DNA from: JAKFDK01 sp036676195
GTDB taxonomy: Bacteria; Bacillota; Sulfobacillia; Symbiobacteriales; ZC4RG38
Reading direction: 5' to 3'
Assembly (NCBI GenBank): GCA_036676195.1
Contig: JAKFDK010000112.1
Coordinates: forward strand, 1 to 32,801
Length of the DNA: 32,801 bases
This document shows positions 7,172 through 15,756 of the stretch, in pieces; position 1 is the stretch's first letter, and each line of letters starts with the position of its first letter. The notes under the pieces are model-generated. The model ran no database searches. It had not been told where the DNA came from and worked only from the letters and a program-made list of their open reading frames with translations. The position numbers and the translations under genes were made by a program.

Positions 7172-8359
7172 ATGAGTACAGAGACCCCCCGGCGGCGGGG
7201 ACGCAACCGCCAGCAACTGCGCACCGGTTATACCACCGGGGCCAACGCGACCGCCGCCGCCCTGGCCGCCACCCGCGCCCTGCTCACCCAGGCCGCTGCC
7301 ACCACCGTGACTATCCGGCTGCCCGGCGGGCAGGAGGCGCCCTTCGCCCTGCACACCTGCAACTTCGGGGCGGAGTTCGGCCGCTGCTCCACCATCAAGG
7401 ACGGCGGCGATGACCCGGACGCCACCCACGGGGCCGAGATCGGCGCCACCGTTACTTATACCGACACCCCTGGCATTGTCCTGGCCGGTGGTCCCGGGGT
7501 GGGGCGGGTGACCCGGCCCGGCCTCGGGCTTGAGGTGGGCGGGCCGGCGATTAACCCGGTGCCCAGGCAGATGATCACCGAACACGTGGCCGCTGCCGCC
7601 GGGGCGGCCCTGCCCGCCGGGCGGGGGCTGCGGGTGGAAATCTGGGTCAGCGGCGGCGAGGCGATCGCCCGCCGCACCCTCAACGCCCGCCTGGGCATCA
7701 TCGGCGGCATTTCCATCCTCGGCACCACCGGCATCGTCCGGCCCTGGTCCACCGCCGCCTACCGGGCCTCGGTGCTCCAGACCATTGCCGTGGCTGTGCG
7801 CCAGGGCGCCACCCACCTGGTGCTGACCACCGGCGGCCGCAGTGAGCGCTTCGCCCGCCGCCTGCTCCCCGACCTGCCCGAGGTGGCCTTTATTCAGATG
7901 GGCGAGTTCCTCGGCTGGTCGCTCAAGACCATCAGCGCTTACCCGGAGGTGGTCCGGGTCAGCGTGGCCGGCATGGTGGGCAAGTGGGCCAAGATCGCCC
8001 AGGGGCATTTCCACCTGCATGTGAGCAATTCTCAGGTCGATCCGGAATTCCTGGCCGCTCTGGCCGCTGACTGCGGCGCCGCCCCGGCGCTGGTGGCGGA
8101 ACTGCGGGTGGCCAACACTGCCCGGCACTTCCAGGAGCTGTGCCTGCAGGCCGGCCTGACCGGCGTATTCGACCGCATTTGCGCCCTCGGGGCGCGGCAG
8201 ATGCGGGAGTACGTGAAGGCCCCCTACGCCATCGAGGCCCTGATGATCGATTTCGACGGCGAACTGCGGGGGCGGGCGGACGCCCCCGGCGGCACCTACA
8301 GCCCCGAAGAGGTGGCGGCGGCCCATGCCGCCATTCCGGACGGAGATGAAGACGAATGA
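7172..8359 (+). CDS. cbiD: cobalt-precorrin-5B C1-methyltransferase
   Basis: SAM-dependent C1 methylation step of the anaerobic corrin pathway. 395 residues, near the usual length. The N-terminal signature reads RTGYTTGANATAAA (17-30); many homologues have TTGTCA, so the usual Cys is Asn here. A GGxSE-type segment, TTGGRSERFARR, follows later, then GEFLGWSLK. It starts 17 nt after cbiC and overlaps cbiE by ATGA. CbiD marks the oxygen-independent pathway. Confidence 0.95.
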   Translation: MSTETPRRRGRNRQQLRTGYTTGANATAAALAATRALLTQAAATTVTIRLPGGQEAPFALHTCNFGAEFGRCSTIKDGGDDPDATHGAEIGATVTYTDTPGIVLAGGPGVGRVTRPGLGLEVGGPAINPVPRQMITEHVAAAAGAALPAGRGLRVEIWVSGGEAIARRTLNARLGIIGGISILGTTGIVRPWSTAAYRASVLQTIAVAVRQGATHLVLTTGGRSERFARRLLPDLPEVAFIQMGEFLGWSLKTISAYPEVVRVSVAGMVGKWAKIAQGHFHLHVSNSQVDPEFLAALAADCGAAPALVAELRVANTARHFQELCLQAGLTGVFDRICALGARQMREYVKAPYAIEALMIDFDGELRGRADAPGGTYSPEEVAAAHAAIPDGDEDE

Positions 8360-8994
8360 AGGCGCAGCCGCTGGTGGAGATCGTCGGCATCCTCGACGAC
8401 GGCCCGGATAGCCTGACCCTGAAGCTGCTGCGCCTGGTGCAGCAGGCCGAGGTGCTGGTGGGCGGGGTGCGCCACCTGGAGTACTTCCCCGACCACCCGG
8501 CGGAAAAGTGGCCGATCAAGGGCGGCCTGGACGCACTGGCCGACCGGATCCAGGCTGAGACGCGGCGGGTGGTGGTACTGGCCTCGGGCGATCCCGGCTT
8601 TTACGGTATCGCCGGTTACCTGGTCAGCCATCTGGGCCGGGAGCGCATTCGCATTCATCCCAACGTCAGCGCGATGGCCCTGGCCTTTGCCCGGGCGAAG
8701 GTGACCTGGGATGGGGCGGTGCTGCATTCCGTGCACGGCCGCCCGCTGGACGGGCTGGCCGAGCGGGTGCGGGGGGCGGACAAGATCGGCCTGTTCACCG
8801 ATGCCACCAACACCCCGGCGGCGATCGCCCGCCTGCTGCTGGCGGCGGGGGTGACCGGCTACCGGGCCTGGGTCTGCGAGCACCTGGGCGGCGAGCGGGA
8901 ACGGGTGGTGGAAACCGACCTGCCCGGCCTGGCGGCCGGAACCTGGGCGCCGCTGAACGTGCTGATCCTGGCGCGGGAGGCGGGGCAGTCATGA
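8356..8994 (+). CDS. cbiE: cobalt-precorrin-7 C5-methyltransferase
   Basis: Tetrapyrrole methylase that methylates C5 (N-terminal half of fused CobL-type enzymes). 212 residues. Family motifs visible: AEVLVGGVRHL (31-41) and LASGDPGFYGIAG (75-87), the SAM/substrate region. The first glycine-rich loop is divergent (GILDDGPDSLT). It overlaps cbiD and cbiT by 4 nt each; cbiT supplies the paired C15 methylation/decarboxylation. Confidence 0.93.
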   Translation: MKAQPLVEIVGILDDGPDSLTLKLLRLVQQAEVLVGGVRHLEYFPDHPAEKWPIKGGLDALADRIQAETRRVVVLASGDPGFYGIAGYLVSHLGRERIRIHPNVSAMALAFARAKVTWDGAVLHSVHGRPLDGLAERVRGADKIGLFTDATNTPAAIARLLLAAGVTGYRAWVCEHLGGERERVVETDLPGLAAGTWAPLNVLILAREAGQS

Positions 8995-9605
8995 ACTTCA
9001 CCCTGGGCATCCCCGATGACTGCTTTGAGCAGCGCCGCCCCGGCCGGGGGCTGATCACCAAGCTGGAGGTGCGGGTGGTCAGCCTGGCCAGGCTGGCCCT
9101 GCGCCCGGGCGATACCGTGTGGGATATCGGCACCGCCACCGCCTCCGTGGCCATTGAGGCGGCCCGGCTGGTGGCCCCCGGCCCGGTCTGGGCGATCGAA
9201 AAGAACGCCGACGATGCGGCCATGGCCGGCCGCAACGTCGCCCGCTTTGGCGCTGCCAACGTGACGGTGGTGCACGGGCAGGCCCCGGCCGGTCTGGCAG
9301 ACTGGCCCGACCCGGATGCCGTTTTCATCGGCGGCTCCAGCGGCGCCATGGCCGAACTCGTGCAACTGGCGATGCGGCGCCTGCGTCCCGGCGGCCGCCT
9401 GGTGGCCAACGTGGCCACCCTCGAAAACCTGCACGAATGCGTGGCGGCCCTGCGGGCCGGTCTCTGGCAGGCCGACATCACACTGCTGCAGGTGGCCCGC
9501 TCCCGCCCGATTCTGAACCTGACCCGGCTGGCCTCGTTTGACCCGGTCTATATCGTCACCGGCACCGCCGCTCCGGCGCCGCCGGCGGAGGGAGACGAAG
9601 CATGA
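8991..9605 (+). CDS. cbiT: cobalt-precorrin-6B C15-methyltransferase (decarboxylating)
   Basis: Rossmann-fold SAM methyltransferase that methylates C15 and decarboxylates the C12 acetate. 204 residues. It begins with GIPDDCFEQ and GLITKLEVR, both typical of CbiT. SAM-site motif I reads DIGTATASVAIEAA where family members usually have DIGAGTGSVSIEAA, so two loop glycines are alanines here. The acidic end of strand 2 (AIEKN) and VFIGGSSG are intact. ATGA overlaps on both sides. Confidence 0.92.
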   Translation: MNFTLGIPDDCFEQRRPGRGLITKLEVRVVSLARLALRPGDTVWDIGTATASVAIEAARLVAPGPVWAIEKNADDAAMAGRNVARFGAANVTVVHGQAPAGLADWPDPDAVFIGGSSGAMAELVQLAMRRLRPGGRLVANVATLENLHECVAALRAGLWQADITLLQVARSRPILNLTRLASFDPVYIVTGTAAPAPPAEGDEA

Positions 9606-10348
9606 CACAGGCAGCAGCGCCGGCCCGGCTCGGCCGCTTTTACGGCGTGGGCGTGGGCCCCGGCGACCCGGAACTGATCACCCTCAAGGCCCACCGGCTC
9701 CTCACCACCTGCCCGGTGATCTGCGTGCCCAAGCGCAGCCTGAACGACGACGGCTATGCCGCCGGGATCGCCCGGGCCTACCTGGGGGGCGGGTCGGGAC
9801 AGGAGATTCTGAACCTGGAGTTTCCCATGGTCCGGGACCGGGAGCGGCTGGGGCCCTACTGGGAGCGGAACACCGCCGCCATCTATGAACGGCTGGCCAG
9901 GGGGCTGGACTGCGTCTTTATCACCGAAGGCGACCCCTTCATGTACTCGACCTTCTTCTATATTTACGACCAGATGCGCCGCACCCACCCGGAGGTGGAG
10001 GTGGAGGTGGTCTCCGGCGTCTCCTCCTTCCTGGCGGCGGGCGCCGCCACCGGGCTGCCCCTGGGCACCCAGAACGAGCGCATCGCCGTGATTCCCGATG
10101 TGGCCGATGCCGCCGACGCCCGCCGGGTGCTGGAGCAGTTCGACACCGTGGCCTTCCTGAAGGTGAACGCTGTCTTCGACGCCGTGCTGGCCGCCCTGGA
10201 GGAACTGAACCTGGTGGACTGCGCCCGCTGGGTCCGACGGGTGACCGCTCCCGGTCAGGAAGAGGTGGTGGCCGATATCCGCTCTCTGCGCGGCCGCAAG
10301 CTGGACTACCTCTCCCTGTTGCTGGTGAGGAAGCCCTATGGCGGGTAA
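9602..10348 (+). CDS. cbiL: cobalt-factor II C20-methyltransferase
   Basis: Early tetrapyrrole methylase adding the C20 methyl group (CbiL/CobI). 248 residues. Motifs: GVGVGPGDPELITLKA (15-30), the CbiL-type CVPKRSLNDDGYA insertion, and ITEGDPFMYSTFFY, which distinguishes C20 methylases from CbiF/CbiH. Overlaps cbiF by 11 nt. Confidence 0.94.
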   Translation: MTQAAAPARLGRFYGVGVGPGDPELITLKAHRLLTTCPVICVPKRSLNDDGYAAGIARAYLGGGSGQEILNLEFPMVRDRERLGPYWERNTAAIYERLARGLDCVFITEGDPFMYSTFFYIYDQMRRTHPEVEVEVVSGVSSFLAAGAATGLPLGTQNERIAVIPDVADAADARRVLEQFDTVAFLKVNAVFDAVLAALEELNLVDCARWVRRVTAPGQEEVVADIRSLRGRKLDYLSLLLVRKPYGG

Positions 10349-11135
10349 GGTCTATTTCGTGGGTGCCGGACCCGGCGACCCGGAGCTGATCACCGTGAAG
10401 GGGCAACGGCTGCTGGGTGCGGCCGACCTGGTGGTCTGGACCGATTCCCTGGTCAGCCCCGAGTTGCTGCAGTGGGTGCGCGCCGATGCCCGGGTGCTGG
10501 GCAGTTCGGCCATGGACCTGAACGCCATCATGGCCGAACTGATTCCCGCCGCGCAGGCCGGGCAGACGGTGGTGCGCCTGCACACCGGTGACCCGGCCAT
10601 GTACGGGGCGATTCTGGAGCAGATGGTACGGCTGAATGCGGCCGGAGTCTCCTACGAGGTGGTGCCCGGCGTGTCATCCGTGTTCGCCGCCGCCGCCGCT
10701 CTGGGTGCGGAACTGACCGTGCCGGAGCTGGCGCAGACGGTGATCCTCACCCGCCTGGAAGGGCGGACGCCGGTGCCGGAACTGGAGCAGTTGCGGCTGC
10801 TGGCGGCGCACCGGACCACACTGGTGCTGTATCTGTCCGCCGGGATGATGCAGAGGGTGGCGGCTGAACTGCAGGTCGGCGGCTATCCCCCTGACACCCC
10901 GGTGGCGGTGGTGCGCCGGGCCTCCTGGCCCGACCAGCAGGTGCTGCGCGGCACCCTGGCCGATATCGCCGCCACCGCCGCGGCGGCGGGCATCCGCAAC
11001 CACGCCCTGATCCTGGTCGGGCCGGCCCTGGACCCGACCCTGCCCACCGCCGGCCCCCCCGGCAACTCCCGGCTGTACGACCGGGACTTTGCCCACGGCC
11101 GTCGGCGGGCGGCCGGTCCGAACCGGGAGGGGTAG
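10338..11135 (+). CDS. cbiF: cobalt-precorrin-4 C11-methyltransferase
   Basis: Tetrapyrrole methylase that methylates C11 (CbiF/CobM). 265 residues: VYFVGAGPGDPELITVKG (5-22), LHTGDPAMYGA (81-91), then VVPGVSSVFAAAAALGAELT and a VILTRLEGRTPVPE segment typical of CbiF. It ends 3 nt before cbiG, the enzyme acting on its product. Confidence 0.95.
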   Translation: MAGKVYFVGAGPGDPELITVKGQRLLGAADLVVWTDSLVSPELLQWVRADARVLGSSAMDLNAIMAELIPAAQAGQTVVRLHTGDPAMYGAILEQMVRLNAAGVSYEVVPGVSSVFAAAAALGAELTVPELAQTVILTRLEGRTPVPELEQLRLLAAHRTTLVLYLSAGMMQRVAAELQVGGYPPDTPVAVVRRASWPDQQVLRGTLADIAATAAAAGIRNHALILVGPALDPTLPTAGPPGNSRLYDRDFAHGRRRAAGPNREG

Positions 11136-11138
11136 GCC

Positions 11139-12290
11139 ATGACTGAGGTTGCCCCTGCCCGTGTCCCAAGCTACGCTGCCATTGCCGTCACCCGCGGCGG
11201 CGCCGCCCTGGGCGCCCGCCTGCAGGCGGCGCTGCCGGAACTGGACCTGTGGGTGGCCGCCCGCTGGGCCGAGGCTGAGCCTGCCACCGCCTCGGCGCCC
11301 ACCGCCGCCGCCCCATCCGCCCCGCCCGGCCGTCGGGTGCCCTTCACCGGCTCGCCTGCCGCCCTGATCGGCGACCTGTTCGCCCGGTATACCGGCCTGA
11401 TCTTCCTGCTCGCCGTGGGCGGGGCAGTGCGGCTGATCGCACCCCACCTGCGTGACAAGCATACCGACCCGGCAGTAGTGGCGGTGGACGACTGCGGCCA
11501 GTGGGCCGTACCCATCCTCTCCGGCCACCTGGGCGGGGCCAACGCCCTGGCCCGGCAGGTGGCGGCGGCCCTGGGTGCGCAGGCCGTCATCACCACCGCC
11601 AGCGATGTGCAGGGTACCCTGGCCGTGGACCTGCTGGGGCAGGAATTCGGCTGGCGAATCGCCGACTTCACACCGGTCACCGGCGTGAGCGCCGCTGTGG
11701 TCAACGGTGAGCCGGTGGCGGTGTACCAGGACGCCGGTGAGCGCCACTGGGGGCCCGCTGATGCGCCCCGACCCGCCAACCTGCGCCCGGTGGGCGACCT
11801 GGCCGCTTGCGCCGCCTACCCCGCCGGCCTGATCATCACCGACCGGGCCGAGATCCCGGCGGGGCTGCCGGCGCACACCGTGCTGTACCGGCCGCGCTCC
11901 CTGGTGGTGGGGGTGGGCTGCAACCGGGGCACCGCGGCTGCGGAGATCGGGGCGGCGGTGGCGCAAACCCTGGCCGCCGCCGGGCTGGCGGCGGCGGCGG
12001 TGCGCAACTGGGCCAGCATTAACGCCAAGGCCGACGAACCCGGACTGCTGGCGGCGGCCAGGGCGGAAGGGCTGGAACTGGCCTTCTTCGCCAAGGAGCC
12101 ACTGAATGCCGTCACTGTCCCCAACCCCAGTGCGGCGCCCCTGCGCTACGTGGGCGCCCAGGGCGTGGCTGAACCGGCCGCCCTGGTCAGCGCCGGGGCG
12201 GGGGCCGAACTGGTGGTGCCCAAACAGAAGCTGGGCAACTGCACCGTGGCGGTGGCCCGGATCCCATTCAACGGAGGTGCACACACATGA
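11139..12290 (+). CDS. cbiG: cobalt-precorrin-5A hydrolase
   Basis: Opens the delta-lactone of cobalt-precorrin-5A with loss of the C20 fragment as acetaldehyde. 383 residues, two-domain layout. The N-terminal and central part includes AVGGAVRLIAPHLRDKHTDPAV and LSGHLGGANALA; the C-terminal domain begins at VVGVGCNRGT and ends with VPKQKLGNCTVAVAR. An Ala/Pro-rich insertion (about 48-66) looks like a local expansion. Overlaps cbiH by ATGA; SD CGGAGG at 12271-12276. Confidence 0.94.
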   Translation: MTEVAPARVPSYAAIAVTRGGAALGARLQAALPELDLWVAARWAEAEPATASAPTAAAPSAPPGRRVPFTGSPAALIGDLFARYTGLIFLLAVGGAVRLIAPHLRDKHTDPAVVAVDDCGQWAVPILSGHLGGANALARQVAAALGAQAVITTASDVQGTLAVDLLGQEFGWRIADFTPVTGVSAAVVNGEPVAVYQDAGERHWGPADAPRPANLRPVGDLAACAAYPAGLIITDRAEIPAGLPAHTVLYRPRSLVVGVGCNRGTAAAEIGAAVAQTLAAAGLAAAAVRNWASINAKADEPGLLAAARAEGLELAFFAKEPLNAVTVPNPSAAPLRYVGAQGVAEPAALVSAGAGAELVVPKQKLGNCTVAVARIPFNGGAHT

Positions 12291-13132
12291 ACAAGCGCGG
12301 ACAACTGCTGCTGGTGGGCATCGGCCCGGGCGCGACGGAGCACATGACTTTCCGGGCCCGGGAAGCCCTGGCCCAGGCCGACGTCGTCACCGGCTACACC
12401 ACCTACATCAACCTGGTCAAAGACCTGTGCACCGGGAAAATCGTCCAGTCCAGCGGCATGACCCAGGAGGTGCTGCGGGCCAAAGAGGCGGTGGATCTGG
12501 CCGAGGCCGGCCAGCAGGTGGCCCTGGTCTGCTCCGGCGACGCCGGCGTGTACGGCATGGCCGGCCTGGTGTTCGAGGTGCTCAAGGAGCGCGGCTGGGC
12601 TCCGGAAACCGGCATCGCCGTGGAGGTCATCCCCGGCGCCAGTTCCGCCAATGCCTGCGCCGCCCTGGTGGGTGCCCCGCTCATGCACGACTATGCCAAC
12701 ATCTCGCTGTCTGACCTGCTCACGCCCTGGGAGCTGATTGCCCGCCGCATCGAGGCCGCCGCCGGGGCCGACTTCGTCATCGCCCTGTACAACCCGGCCT
12801 CCGGCAAGCGCAAGGAGCAGATCGCCGCCTGCCGGGACATCATCCGGCGCCACCGGGCCGGCACCACGCCGGTGGCCATCGTTACCAGCGCCTACCGCCC
12901 CGGCCAGCAGGTAACCGTGACCGACCTGGACCACCTGCTCGACCACGAACTGGGCATGCTGGCGACGGTGATCGTGGGCAACTCCCAGACCTATGTGTAC
13001 CAGGGCCGCATGGTCACCCCCCGCGGCTACGGCAACAAGTACGAACTGAGCGGCGACGGCCAGGCAGTCAAGCCCGGGCAGCGGCCCGGCCGCACCCTGG
13101 TGACGGCCCCCGGGCGGGAGAGGGAGCAGTGA
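12287..13132 (+). CDS. cbiH: cobalt-precorrin-3 (factor III) C17-methyltransferase
   Basis: Tetrapyrrole methylase for C17 methylation and ring contraction (CbiH/CobJ). 281 residues: LLVGIGPGATEHMT (8-21), VVTGYTTYINLV (33-44), VCSGDAGVYGMAG (81-93), then HDYANISLSDLLTPW and YNPASGKRKEQ, a combination characteristic of C17 methylases. It has a short basic tail after the domain. Stop overlaps the cbiX start region. Confidence 0.95.
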   Translation: MNKRGQLLLVGIGPGATEHMTFRAREALAQADVVTGYTTYINLVKDLCTGKIVQSSGMTQEVLRAKEAVDLAEAGQQVALVCSGDAGVYGMAGLVFEVLKERGWAPETGIAVEVIPGASSANACAALVGAPLMHDYANISLSDLLTPWELIARRIEAAAGADFVIALYNPASGKRKEQIAACRDIIRRHRAGTTPVAIVTSAYRPGQQVTVTDLDHLLDHELGMLATVIVGNSQTYVYQGRMVTPRGYGNKYELSGDGQAVKPGQRPGRTLVTAPGREREQ

Positions 13133-13947
13133 TGGCTCCAACCCTGCTCCTGGTCGGCCACGGCAGCCGGGAGGCGGCCGGCAACGAACAGTTCCTGGAG
13201 CTGGTGCAACGGGTGCGGACCGCCGCCGGGGGCCGCCCGGTCGCCCATGCCTTCATTGAACTGGCCCAGCCCGACATCCCCGCCGCCATTGCCCAGTGCG
13301 TGGCCGGTGGCGCCCGGGAAATCGTGCTCCTGCCCGTCACCCTCTTCAACGGCGGCCATGCCCGCTTTGAAATCCCCGAGCATATCCACGCAGCCCAGCA
13401 CCTGTTCCCTGAGATCGCCTTCCGCTATGGCCGGCCCCTGATGATCCATCCCCTGCTGCACGGCATCCTCCGGGAGCGCTACCAGGCCACCGGCGCCCAC
13501 GACCCGGAGCAGACGGGAGTGCTGTTTGTGGGCCGGGGCACTTCTGACGCCGAGACGAACAGCCTGGTCTGGCAGGCCGCCCGCCTGTTCTGGGAAGAGA
13601 ACCGCCCTGCCTTTGTCGAGGTGGCCTACGCCGGCGTCACCCAGCCCGATGTCCCCACTGGCCTGCGCCGCTGCGTAAGGCTGGGGGCCAGGCAGGTGGT
13701 GGTGGTGCCCTACTTCCTCTTCACCGGTGTGCTGGTCAACCGCATTTCTGCCTGGACGGCAGCGGCCCAGGCGGAATCACCCGGGGTTGCTTTCCACCAG
13801 GCGGGATACCTGGGCGCGCACGACAACCTGGTGAACCTGGTACTGGAGCGGGCCGCCGCCGCCCTGGCCGCTCCGCCCTTTGACGCCCACACGTACTTCG
13901 CTGCGGTAGGCAGGCGGTCCGGGCACCACCATCACCACCACGATTGA
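13132..13947 (+). CDS. cbiX: sirohydrochlorin cobaltochelatase, two-domain CbiX with His6 tail
   Basis: Class II chelatase inserting Co2+ into sirohydrochlorin, the first committed step. 271 residues in two CbiX-like halves. The first half carries the likely catalytic His10 (VGHGSR) and His76 (GGHARFE). In the second, VGRGTSD replaces His by Arg, as usual in long CbiX. The protein ends in six consecutive histidines plus Asp (265-271), an encoded metal-binding tail. ATG 13132 with GGGAG upstream is preferred over GTG 13129. Last gene of the operon; no cbiJ, cbiA, cbiB or cbiP follows, so those steps must be encoded elsewhere. Confidence 0.94.
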   Translation: MAPTLLLVGHGSREAAGNEQFLELVQRVRTAAGGRPVAHAFIELAQPDIPAAIAQCVAGGAREIVLLPVTLFNGGHARFEIPEHIHAAQHLFPEIAFRYGRPLMIHPLLHGILRERYQATGAHDPEQTGVLFVGRGTSDAETNSLVWQAARLFWEENRPAFVEVAYAGVTQPDVPTGLRRCVRLGARQVVVVPYFLFTGVLVNRISAWTAAAQAESPGVAFHQAGYLGAHDNLVNLVLERAAAALAAPPFDAHTYFAAVGRRSGHHHHHHD

Positions 13948-13998
13948 TGCTGGCCGGCAGGGGCGGGGAGACGGCCCGCTACCAGCCGCGCCCGCCTG

Positions 13999-14033
13999 AA
14001 TGACGCCGGCTCCCAGTGGGGGCCGGCGTCATT
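13999..14033 (+). terminator. hairpin ending the cbi operon
   Basis: AATGACGCCGGC (13999-14010) pairs perfectly with GCCGGCGTCATT (14022-14033) around a 11-nt loop. It lies 52 bp after the cbiX stop. The U-tract is poor, so it could be a weak terminator or an mRNA-stabilising hairpin. The rest of 13948-14254 holds the znuA promoter and leader. Confidence 0.6.
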
Positions 14034-14119
14034 CTGATGGCTGAAGCCGGGGGCCTGGCCGCCGTGGGTGCTCCGAAACACCATCGGGTTGGCCGACAAG
14101 ATGGATAAGAAGATTCCTA

Positions 14120-14148
14120 TTGACATCATTATCCTGGATGGGCATAAT
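14120..14148 (+). promoter_or_regulatory. znuA promoter
   Basis: TTGACA (14120-14125), 17-bp spacer, CATAAT (14143-14148): a near-consensus housekeeping promoter. A half-site ATTCCTA lies just before the -35 (14113-14119), and the full operator palindrome begins 7 bp after the -10. Confidence 0.75.
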
Positions 14149-14154
14149 GCTAGC

Positions 14155-14168
14155 TAGGAATATTCCTA
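14155..14168. promoter_or_regulatory. Zur-like operator, znuA
   Basis: TAGGAATATTCCTA, a perfect 14-bp palindrome over the predicted transcription start of znuA. Related sequences stand at the same position relative to the promoters at 15737-15750 (zur) and 22528-22541 (permease pair). Probable binding site of the Fur-family protein encoded at 15261-15728. Confidence 0.7.
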
Positions 14169-14254
14169 AGAACTGCAACCAGCCGGACGCCTCGGGTCGG
14201 GTGAGCTTCAACGCGGGCGTGCCGGAGCGCAGTGGAATCTGGAGGAGGAACGGT

Positions 14255-15214
14255 ATGGCAGGATGGGCCTGGAAAGGTATGGCCGTGTCCCTGGCCGCGG
14301 CGACCCTCACGGTAGCAGGCTGTGGGGCGGAGCCGGCGACGCCGCAAGGTGCCGCACATGTCAAGGTAGTTACCAGTTTCTACCCTATGTATTACTTCGC
14401 CAGTCAGGTCGGCGGTGAGCGGGCCGAAGTGACCAGCCTGGTCCCGGCAGGCGTGGAGCCCCACGACTGGGAGCCGAAGGCGTCGGACATGAGGGCGCTG
14501 AACACGGCCCGGGTGCTGGTTTACAACGGGGCGGGTTTTGAACCCTGGGCAGAGCGGGTGCTCGGCAGCCTGGAGAACAAGAACCTGATTGTGGTCGACA
14601 GCAGCCATGGGCTGGAATTGCTCGAGGCGGAAGAGCATGAAGACCACGAAGAGGACGACCATGCGGACGAGGCGGAAGAACACGGGGAGTTTGACCCGCA
14701 TGTCTGGCTCGATCCGGTTCACGCTCAGCACCAGGTGCAGAAAATCGCCGCTGCGCTGATCCAGGCCGACCCGGACGGCAAGGCCACGTATGAGGCCAAC
14801 GCCAAAGCCCTGACCGACAAGCTCCGGGCACTGGACCGGGAATACACCGGCCTGAGCCGCTGCAGCCGCAAGGAAATCGTCATCTCACATGCCTTCTTTG
14901 CCTACCCGGCCAAACGCTACGGATTGCAGCAGGTCGCCATCATCGCCAGCCTGTCTCCGGACGCTGAACCGACCCCGAAGCAGATCGCCGAACTGGTCCA
15001 ATTTGTGAAGCAGCATCAGATCCGGTATCTCTTCTTTGAAACCCTGATCAGTGACAAGGTAGCCCAGGTTATAGCCAAAGAAACGGGAGCCAGGGCGCTG
15101 GTGCTGAACCCGATCGAGGGTTTAACCAGGGAGCAGCAGGAAAAGGGTGAGGATTATTTGACCCTGGCCCGGGCCAACCTGGCCAACCTGAAGACTGCCC
15201 TGGAATGCCGGTAG
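14255..15214 (+). CDS. znuA: zinc ABC transporter substrate-binding lipoprotein
   Basis: Extracytoplasmic zinc-binding protein (cluster A-1) delivering Zn2+ to ZnuBC. 319 residues from ATG 14255 (SD GGAGGAGG at 14241-14248). Lipobox VAGC (Cys23). Probable metal ligands are His70 (PHDWEP), His149 (DPHVWLDP) and His212 (VISHAFFAYPAKRYG). A His/Asp/Glu-rich loop (about 128-143) is typical of zinc rather than manganese binders. A longer frame back to 14120 would start inside the -35 box and is rejected. It is separated from znuCB by the convergent zur gene. Mn specificity remains possible but less likely. Confidence 0.93.
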   Translation: MAGWAWKGMAVSLAAATLTVAGCGAEPATPQGAAHVKVVTSFYPMYYFASQVGGERAEVTSLVPAGVEPHDWEPKASDMRALNTARVLVYNGAGFEPWAERVLGSLENKNLIVVDSSHGLELLEAEEHEDHEEDDHADEAEEHGEFDPHVWLDPVHAQHQVQKIAAALIQADPDGKATYEANAKALTDKLRALDREYTGLSRCSRKEIVISHAFFAYPAKRYGLQQVAIIASLSPDAEPTPKQIAELVQFVKQHQIRYLFFETLISDKVAQVIAKETGARALVLNPIEGLTREQQEKGEDYLTLARANLANLKTALECR

Positions 15215-15223
15215 CAGCAAAGC

Positions 15224-15254
15224 GCAGGAGCCATGGCCAGCCAGTGGCTCCTGC
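15224..15254. terminator. bidirectional hairpin between znuA and zur
   Basis: GCAGGAGCCA (15224-15233) pairs perfectly with TGGCTCCTGC (15245-15254). It stands between the stops of two convergent genes and can serve both. Confidence 0.6.
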
Positions 15255-15260
15255 ACCGTT

Positions 15261-15728
15261 TCAATTTGGCTGATCCGCCGGCGGGCCGAACGCCTCGCCC
15301 TGGCAGGGCGTGCAGTAGCCGTATACTTCAAAGGCATGGCCCATGACTCTGAAGCCCGGGTCCGCGGTCGGTTTCAGGGTCACCAGCGGCCGTGGGCACG
15401 ACTCCACACAAAACGATTTGCCGCAGCGCAGGCAAACAAAATGGTGGTGGTGCCCGCCCTCCCCCTGAAACTCAAAGCGGGTGCTTTCCCGGTTTTGCAG
15501 GTTCACCTGATTTACCAGGCCGCATTCCGTCAGCGTGGTCAGGTTGCGGTAAACCGTATCCAGGCTGACGTGGGGATGAGTGGCCCGTACCGCCTGGGCG
15601 ACTTCCCGGGCCGTCAGCGGCTCCCGAGCTTCCACCAGAATGCGGAGGATTTCCAGCCGCTGCGGGGTCAGTTTCAGCCCCTGCTGTTTCAGCCGGTGCA
15701 GGACGCCGTCAAAGTTCAACCTGCCCAC
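15261..15728 (-). CDS. zur: Fur-family regulator, probably Zur
   Basis: Metal-sensing repressor of 155 residues. The winged helix lies at about 10-85 (TPQRLEILRIL, SLDTVYRNLTTL). The dimerisation/metal domain has a His93-96 cluster (HHHHF), C99xxC102, Cys107, Cys111, His131 and C139xxC142 for the structural zinc. Placement between znuA and znuCB, plus the palindromes before both, favours zinc as signal; PerR, Mur or Fur activity is not excluded by sequence. GTG 15728 has almost no SD. TTG 15719 has GAGG at 8-nt spacing and may be the true start (152 residues). Confidence 0.88.
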   Translation of the reverse strand: MGRLNFDGVLHRLKQQGLKLTPQRLEILRILVEAREPLTAREVAQAVRATHPHVSLDTVYRNLTTLTECGLVNQVNLQNRESTRFEFQGEGGHHHHFVCLRCGKSFCVESCPRPLVTLKPTADPGFRVMGHAFEVYGYCTPCQGEAFGPPADQPN

Positions 15729-15736
15729 CTCGTATC

Positions 15737-15750
15737 TAGGAATGTTCCTA
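15737..15750. promoter_or_regulatory. Zur-like operator in the zur/znuC intergenic region
   Basis: TAGGAATGTTCCTA, palindromic except for the central pair. On the minus strand it follows the zur -10 by a few bases, implying autoregulation. It may also control znuCB, which start 98 bp to the right. Confidence 0.7.
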
Positions 15751-15756
15751 TATCGT

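Noticed and set aside
14120..14254. Longer znuA start at a TTG
   Set aside because: The TTG is part of the -35 box, and the extra residues precede a normal signal peptide.
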